A DNA stretch of 64,000 bases from contig CASFFX010000004.1 of the NCBI GenBank assembly GCA_949294085.1, forward strand, positions 1 to 64,000. The letters are read 5' to 3'. A model generated the notes under the pieces. It ran no database searches and had not been told where the DNA came from. It was given only the letters and a program-made list of their open reading frames with translations. The translations under genes and the position numbers were made by a program. Shown piece after piece: positions 59,655-64,000 of this stretch. The stretch's first letter is position 1. The number at the start of each line of letters is the position of its first letter. Origin of the DNA: an uncultured bacterium. Its GTDB lineage: Bacteria; Elusimicrobiota; Elusimicrobia; Elusimicrobiales; Elusimicrobiaceae.

Positions 59655-60904
59655 ACGAAGAACAAGACTCCACTTTGCCGTTGGCTGCGCGCCAGGCCCC
59701 TAAGAAACTGGAAGATTTTGCCGGGCAGCCCCACCTGTTGGGCCCGGGCAAAATGCTGCGCCGCCTGCTGGAAGCGGACATGATTAAATCGGCCCTGTTT
59801 TTTGGCCCGCCCGGCTGCGGCAAAACCGCGACCGCGCGCTATATTGCTTCCCGCACGCAGTCCTATACGGTGGAGTTAAACGCCGCCGCCGCGGGAGTGG
59901 CCGACATCAAAAAAGTGTTGGCCGAAGCACGCGACCGCGCTCGCACACCCACCTTTGAGCAAAAGCGCACCCTGGTCATCTTGGACGAAATACACCATTT
60001 CAACAAAACCCAGCAGGACGTGTTATTGCCGTCCGTAGAGCGGGGAGACATCATTTTAATCGGCATTACGACCGAAAACCCCTATTTTTACATCAACAAC
60101 GCGCTTTTATCCCGTTTTTCCGTATTTGAATTTAAGGCGCTGGGCGAAAAAGATTTGCTGAAGATTTTAACCCGCGCCGCCGAAAAAGAAAAAGCGCTCA
60201 TCACCCCGGAAGCGGCCGACTATTTCATCACCCAAGCCAACGGCGACTCGCGCAAAATGCTAAACGCCGCCGAATTGGCCTTCGTAACCACCGCCACCGA
60301 TAAGGACGGCCTCAAACACATTGACCTGTCCATTGCCCAGGAATGTATTCAGCGCCGCCATTTGAACTACGACAAAAAAGGGGACGAGCACTACGACATT
60401 ATTTCGGCTTTTATCAAATCCATGCGCGGCTCCGACCCGGACGCCGCCGTCTATTGGCTGGCGCGCATGCTGGAAAGCGGCGAGGACCCGCGTTTTATCG
60501 CCCGGCGCATTTTAATTTGTGCCTGCGAGGACGTAGGCCTGGCCGAGCCGTATGCCATCATGATTGCCCAGGCCGCTTTTGCCGCGGCCGAAGAATTGGG
60601 CATGCCGGAAGTGCGTATCCCGCTGGCGCACGCCGCCATTTACGTGGCCTGCTGCCCCAAAAGCAACTCCGCCTACCTGGCGGTGGACGCGGCCCTGCGG
60701 GAAGTGCGCGAAGGCAAGTACCGCCCCGTGCCGGACCATTTGCGCTCCGGCGGGAAGAACCGCGGATACAAATACGCACACGATTTCCCCAATCATTACG
60801 TAAAACAACTCTATATGCCCGACCCGGTAAAATTTTTTGAACCGGGGAACTTGGGTAAAGAACCCGCCTTGATAGAACGGCTGAAAAAAATTAAAGGAGA
60901 ATAA
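59651..60904 (+). CDS. rarA: Replication-associated recombination ATPase RarA/MgsA
   Basis: 417 residues. AAA+ module: LEDFAGQPHLLGPGKMLRRL, Walker A GPPGCGKT (52-59), Walker B LVILDEIHHFNKTQQD (108-123; the usual E-I-H-R-F-N-K), IGITTENPYFYINNALLSR with the sensor and Arg finger, and the C-terminal tetramer domain (AFIKSMRGSDPDAAVYWLARML, CEDVGLA). It acts at stalled forks alongside SSB and RecA. Adjacent exonuclease VII genes give a DNA-maintenance operon. Confidence 0.95.
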   Translation: MNEEQDSTLPLAARQAPKKLEDFAGQPHLLGPGKMLRRLLEADMIKSALFFGPPGCGKTATARYIASRTQSYTVELNAAAAGVADIKKVLAEARDRARTPTFEQKRTLVILDEIHHFNKTQQDVLLPSVERGDIILIGITTENPYFYINNALLSRFSVFEFKALGEKDLLKILTRAAEKEKALITPEAADYFITQANGDSRKMLNAAELAFVTTATDKDGLKHIDLSIAQECIQRRHLNYDKKGDEHYDIISAFIKSMRGSDPDAAVYWLARMLESGEDPRFIARRILICACEDVGLAEPYAIMIAQAAFAAAEELGMPEVRIPLAHAAIYVACCPKSNSAYLAVDAALREVREGKYRPVPDHLRSGGKNRGYKYAHDFPNHYVKQLYMPDPVKFFEPGNLGKEPALIERLKKIKGE

Positions 60905-62109
60905 TGGAGCCCGAAGCACCCTTCCGCGGGCAGGTATTTACCGTTACCGCCCTGACCCTGGCCCTCAAGCAAATGATGGAGGGCGTGTTCCGCGATGTAT
61001 TTGTGGAAGGGGAAGTGAGCAATTTGCGCGAAGCCGCCAGCGGGCATTTGTATTTTGACCTCAAAGACCGCGAATCGCTCCTTTCGGCCGTGATGTTCAA
61101 ATGGGACGCCCGCAAACACGGCTTGGAACTGCAGGAAGGAATACAAGTGCGGGTGTGGGGCAGTTTATCCTGCTATGCCAAACAGGGGCGGTATCAGATT
61201 ATCGTCAAAACCGCCGAAGCGCTGGCCAAAGGCAATTTATTCTTAGAATTTGAAAAGCTGAAAAAGAAGCTGGAAGCGGAAGGACTCTTCGCCCCGGAAC
61301 ACAAAAAACCCTTGCCGGCGTATCCGCAGCGAATTGGGGTGGTAACGTCGCCCACCGGGGCGGCGGTGCGGGATATTTTGTCCGTCCTCAAACGCCGCAG
61401 CCCGCATTTGGAAATTTTGATTGCCCCCGTCCTAGTGCAGGGGGAGGAAGCCGCCGGGCAAATTGCCCAAGCCATAGCGGACTTAAACCGCTTTCGCCCC
61501 GCGCCGGACGTACTGCTGGTGGGCCGCGGCGGCGGCAGTATGGAAGATTTGTGGGCTTTCAACGAAGAAGTCGTGGCGCGGGCTATTTTTAACAGCAAAA
61601 TTCCCGTCATTTCGTGCGTAGGGCACGAAGTGGATTTTACCATTGCCGACTTTGTGGCCGATTTGCGGGCGCCTACGCCTTCGGCCGCGGCCGAGCTGGT
61701 GGTGCAAAATTCCCAAAGCACGCAAGCACACATCGCCCAGCTGCAAAAGCGGCTGCTGCAAGCCGTCAGCTTGTTTTACGAGCGGGCCAAACGCCGCTTT
61801 GACCTGGCCGTCAACAGCCGCGTGTTCAAAAATCCCGAAACCATTACCCAGCCCCGCGAACAGGAATTGGACGATTTAACCCTGCGTTTGGAAACTGCCT
61901 GGAAAACCCGCTTGGCCGATTTTGAACACCGTTTTACGCTGGCCAACAACCAGCTGCAGGCGCTGGGACCGCAAGCCGTGCTAAAACGCGGCTACAGCAT
62001 TACCCGCAAGGCGGACGGCTCCGTCATCAGCCGGGTACGGCAAACCGAGCCCGGCGAAACCGTATTTATTCAAGTGCAGGACGGTATGATCCGCTCCGAA
62101 GTGAAGTGA
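60904..62109 (+). CDS. xseA: Exodeoxyribonuclease VII large subunit
   Basis: 401 residues. The OB-fold start (FTVTALTLALKQMMEGVFRD, VEGEVSNLREAASGHLYFDL) and the catalytic core RIGVVTSPTGAAVRDILSVL, LVGRGGGSMEDLWAFNEE, VISCVGHEVDFTIADFVADL and RAPTPSAAAEL are complete; the C-terminal tail has VLKRGYSITRK. Single-strand-specific bidirectional exonuclease with XseB. The ATG shares a base with the rarA stop (TAATG). Confidence 0.96.
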   Translation: MEPEAPFRGQVFTVTALTLALKQMMEGVFRDVFVEGEVSNLREAASGHLYFDLKDRESLLSAVMFKWDARKHGLELQEGIQVRVWGSLSCYAKQGRYQIIVKTAEALAKGNLFLEFEKLKKKLEAEGLFAPEHKKPLPAYPQRIGVVTSPTGAAVRDILSVLKRRSPHLEILIAPVLVQGEEAAGQIAQAIADLNRFRPAPDVLLVGRGGGSMEDLWAFNEEVVARAIFNSKIPVISCVGHEVDFTIADFVADLRAPTPSAAAELVVQNSQSTQAHIAQLQKRLLQAVSLFYERAKRRFDLAVNSRVFKNPETITQPREQELDDLTLRLETAWKTRLADFEHRFTLANNQLQALGPQAVLKRGYSITRKADGSVISRVRQTEPGETVFIQVQDGMIRSEVK

Positions 62110-62115
62110 GGTATT

Positions 62116-62364
62116 ATGGCAAGCAAAGTAAATTTTGAAAAACAACTCGCCCGCTTGGAAGAAATCGTGGCGAAGCTGGAAGAAGAACAAACCGATTTGG
62201 ACGCGTCGGTCAAACTGTTTGAAGAAGGGGTGGCGCTCTCCAAAGAATTGGCTCAAAAATTGGAAACCGTTAAATTTAAGGTGGAAGAGTTAAAAAAGAA
62301 AGGCTCCGAAATGATGACGGCGCCCTTTGACACCGAATTGGCCGAGGATTCCGATGCCCGCTAA
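62116..62364 (+). CDS. xseB: Exodeoxyribonuclease VII small subunit
   Basis: 82 residues: FEKQLARLEEIVAKLEEEQT and LDASVKLFEEGVALSKELAQKL, the two-helix XseB fold with the conserved L-E-x-I-V-x-x-L-E. Several copies bind each XseA. Six bases after xseA, overlapping tlyA by 11 bases. Confidence 0.95.
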   Translation: MASKVNFEKQLARLEEIVAKLEEEQTDLDASVKLFEEGVALSKELAQKLETVKFKVEELKKKGSEMMTAPFDTELAEDSDAR

Positions 62365-63124
62365 AAAGCTGCGTTTGGATATGGCCTTGGTGGAAAAAGG
62401 CTTTTTTGCCAGCCGCAACCGCGCCCAGGCCAGCATTATGGCGGGGGAAGTGCTGGTAAACGGAGAGGTGGACACCCGGGCCGACCGCACCATTTTGCCG
62501 CAGGACGTAATTGCCCTTAAAGAAAAATCCTGCCCGTATGTGTCGCGCGGCGGGCTGAAGCTGGCGGGCGCGCTGAAAGCCTGGAATATAGACGTGAAAA
62601 ATAAAGTATGCGTGGACATTGGCGTGGCGACGGGCGGATTTTCGGACTGTATGCTCCAGGCGGGCGCCAAAGACGTCTATGGCGTGGACGTAGGCAAAGG
62701 CCAACTGGCCGACGAAATGCGCCGCTACCCCAATTTCCATTTCAAACCCGAAACCAACGCCCGCTACATGACGGCCGATTTATTTGACCAAGCCCCGCAG
62801 TTTGCGGCGGTGGACGTGTCCTTCATTTCGCTTACGATGATTATGGAACCGCTCTTTAAGGTCATGGCCCCGCAAGCGGAAATCGTTTTTTTGATTAAAC
62901 CCCAGTTTGAGCTGACCCCCAAACAAGTGCCGCACGGCATTGTAAAAACGGAAGAAAACCGCCAGCTGGCAATCCGCCGCGTGCAGGATTTTTTTGAAAC
63001 CCACCTCAAAGAAAAATACGGCGGCGTATCGGGCGAGGTAATGGAAAGCCCCATCAAAGGCACGCACGGCAATACCGAATATCTCTGGCACGTAACCCTG
63101 AATAAACCGGAGACTTTTTCCTGA
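62354..63124 (+). CDS. tlyA: TlyA-family S4/FtsJ-type rRNA methyltransferase
   Basis: 256 residues from MPAKKLRLDMALVEKGFFAS. An S4 RNA-binding domain (about 5-65, RNRAQASIMAGEVLVNGEVD) precedes a Rossmann methyltransferase with VSRGGLKLAGAL, VCVDIGVATGGFSDCMLQAG (SAM site), YGVDVGKGQLAD and VDVSFISLTMI. TlyA methylates ribose 2'-OH in 16S and/or 23S rRNA; once called haemolysin. A start nine codons earlier is open but lies in xseB. Confidence 0.93.
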   Translation: MPAKKLRLDMALVEKGFFASRNRAQASIMAGEVLVNGEVDTRADRTILPQDVIALKEKSCPYVSRGGLKLAGALKAWNIDVKNKVCVDIGVATGGFSDCMLQAGAKDVYGVDVGKGQLADEMRRYPNFHFKPETNARYMTADLFDQAPQFAAVDVSFISLTMIMEPLFKVMAPQAEIVFLIKPQFELTPKQVPHGIVKTEENRQLAIRRVQDFFETHLKEKYGGVSGEVMESPIKGTHGNTEYLWHVTLNKPETFS

Positions 63125-63152
63125 AAAAAACCCGCCGTCAGGCGGGTTTTTC
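63125..63152. terminator. Bidirectional terminator
   Basis: AAAAACCCGCC / GGCGGGTTTTT with a short GTCA loop, directly after the tlyA stop and 21 bases from the convergent prepilin gene. Confidence 0.92.
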
Positions 63153-63172
63153 AATTTGTAAAAAGCTCAAAA

Positions 63173-63697
63173 TTAGGGCAACCGATAAATGGTAACGCTC
63201 CCTCCCTTCATACCGCCTTCCGTCCCGTTTCCATGCAAAGTGCCTCCCAGGCTTTTACACACCCGGTTGGCAACGGTATCATTTTGCGCGGCCAAACACC
63301 AAGTGATCCCCGCATGCGGGCCATGGTCCAAACCTTGCTGATAGCCCAGGCGGGCTTGGCCTTCTTTGCCGGAATATCCCCCTACATTGTACAGTCCCGG
63401 CGTATTGGTAAGCATGTTGTACCACGAATCCGGACACGACACATGCCCTACGGTGCCCATCGTACAGCCTTGCAGGCCGTCAATCGCCAAAGTAGAGGCA
63501 TCGTCCGCATATTCGCCATTGGCCAAATAGTACAATTCGGCCGAATCCTTCAAGGCCTTTACCATAGGCATTAATTTAGACAGGCGGGCCTTTTCTACCG
63601 CCACTTCATATTGCGGTAAAGCAATCGCCGCTAAAATACCAATAATCAATACGACCACCAACAATTCAATTAATGTAAATCCGGTCGGCCTTTGCAT
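63173..63697 (-). CDS. Type IV pilin-like prepilin
   Basis: 174 residues. The prepilin signal is MQRPTG followed by FTLIELLVVVLIIGILAAIA, with cleavage expected after Gly6 and methylation of Phe; Glu5 of the mature form is present. The helix continues LPQYEVAVEKARLSKLMPMV. The C-terminal part has four cysteines (LQGCTMGTVGHVSCPDSW and TWCLAAQNDTVANRVCKSLG) that may form a disulfide loop. It could be a major pilin, minor pilin or type II secretion pseudopilin; no pil genes adjoin it. GGGGGAAC before the ATG; 16 bases after pth. Confidence 0.92.
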   Translation of the reverse strand: MQRPTGFTLIELLVVVLIIGILAAIALPQYEVAVEKARLSKLMPMVKALKDSAELYYLANGEYADDASTLAIDGLQGCTMGTVGHVSCPDSWYNMLTNTPGLYNVGGYSGKEGQARLGYQQGLDHGPHAGITWCLAAQNDTVANRVCKSLGGTLHGNGTEGGMKGGSVTIYRLP

Positions 63698-63713
63698 ATG
63701 TTCCCCCAGAAAA

Positions 63714-64000
63714 TTAATTAAATTGATTCATCGCTTTTTCCAACCCTTGCGACAAAATCATTTCCAGTGCGTCCACCGCGCGGGTAAGGGCGCCGTCCAG
63801 CGTGGGTTGGTCCGCCTTGGGAAAATTGGAAAGTACAAAATTGGCCAGGTCAAACTTTTCGGGTTTGGGTCCAATCCCCAGGCGCAGGCGGGGGATATCC
63901 TGCGTGCCCAATTGCTCTATCACGCTTTTCATCCCTTTTTGCCCGCCGGCAGAACCGCTCTTGCGAATACGCAATTTGCCCAGCTCCAGCGACACATCGT
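63714..64000 (-). CDS. pth: Peptidyl-tRNA hydrolase, 3' part (5' end beyond window)
   Basis: About 95 C-terminal residues; the frame is open to the edge, with Asp-Val just before SLELGKLRIRKSGSAGGQKG. That segment matches the D-D-x-x-L-x-x-G-K-I-R-x-R-x-x-G-S-x-G-G-H-N-G motif of Pth with GQKG in place of GHNG, followed by MKSVIEQLGTQDIPRLRLGI and ANFVLSNF. Pth recycles peptidyl-tRNA by ester hydrolysis. The catalytic His near the N-terminus is outside the window. A GTG at 63,993-63,995 could be mistaken for a start, but the coding clearly continues past it. Confidence 0.93.
   Translation of the reverse strand, partial: DVSLELGKLRIRKSGSAGGQKGMKSVIEQLGTQDIPRLRLGIGPKPEKFDLANFVLSNFPKADQPTLDGALTRAVDALEMILSQGLEKAMNQFN

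Noticed and set aside
1-64000. Mobile elements, prophage, toxin-antitoxin or defence systems
   Set aside because: I looked for transposase DDE motifs, integrases, restriction enzymes and paired small genes and found none; the only foreign-looking part is the AT-rich glycan block.

Overview
The window reads as a dense bacterial chromosome segment from a Gram-negative organism. It has lnt, secA, long coding runs with ATGA and TAATG overlaps, few gaps, and intrinsic terminators between convergent units. My best guess is a gut-type Elusimicrobiota genome. The basis is the prepilin with a long GFTLIELLVVVLIIGIL-type N-terminus, the 1,300-residue signal-peptide/MFS fusion, and the mix of Firmicutes-like and deltaproteobacteria-like features (HprK, HPr-Ser46, a mannose-family PTS beside rapZ). 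This is recognition by eye, not a phylogeny, and is only moderately certain.

Region 1 (1-16,259, all minus strand) is a surface-polysaccharide locus. It has a GT2 enzyme, UDP-xylose synthase, UDP-glucose dehydrogenase, an acyltransferase, GalE, UDP-galactopyranose mutase, a UDP-glucuronate epimerase, a 1,125-residue multidomain glycosyltransferase, three GT8 enzymes, an MsbA-like ABC exporter and the start of rmlA. Together they predict a glycan drawing on UDP-Glc, UDP-Gal, UDP-Galf, UDP-GlcA, UDP-GalA, UDP-Xyl and dTDP sugars. The stretch from about 2 to 13 kb is visibly AT-rich. Region 2 (16,260-23,346) holds a gene-poor spacer, smc with a phosphoesterase, a 74-residue duplicated small protein with strong signals, a lone GT8 gene and a second spacer.

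Region 3 (23,347-33,187, plus strand) is one long unit: hpf, hprK, rapZ, PTS IIA-IIB-IIC-IID, HPr, EI, lepA, folD and a lipoprotein. HPr keeps His15 and Ser46, so the kinase, its target and the phosphorelay are encoded together. Region 4 (42,000 down to 33,227, minus) runs secA, a Cys-rich membrane protein, lnt, prfB, hemW, a CofE-like ligase, mscL with a zinc ribbon and a glycerophosphodiesterase. Region 5 (42,067-53,585) has small exported proteins, a NifU-type scaffold, a PHP phosphatase, the MFS fusion, coaD, a dNTPase, an ankyrin protein and a divergent HxlR/metallo-hydrolase pair. Region 6 (53,587-64,000) has tRNA-Gly, a repeat membrane protein, yjbQ, ybgC, pheST, zapA, rarA, xseAB, tlyA, a prepilin and the 3' part of pth.

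The points most worth following are: the giant GT8/TOD1-like fusion; the MFS protein with an exported N-terminal half; a set of -10 boxes only 6-8 bases from start codons that lack Shine-Dalgarno sequences, suggesting leaderless mRNAs; recurring GGCC/CCTAGG leader elements before exported-protein genes; and the two-fold repeat small protein. No CRISPR array, transposase, integrase, rRNA or replication origin was seen.
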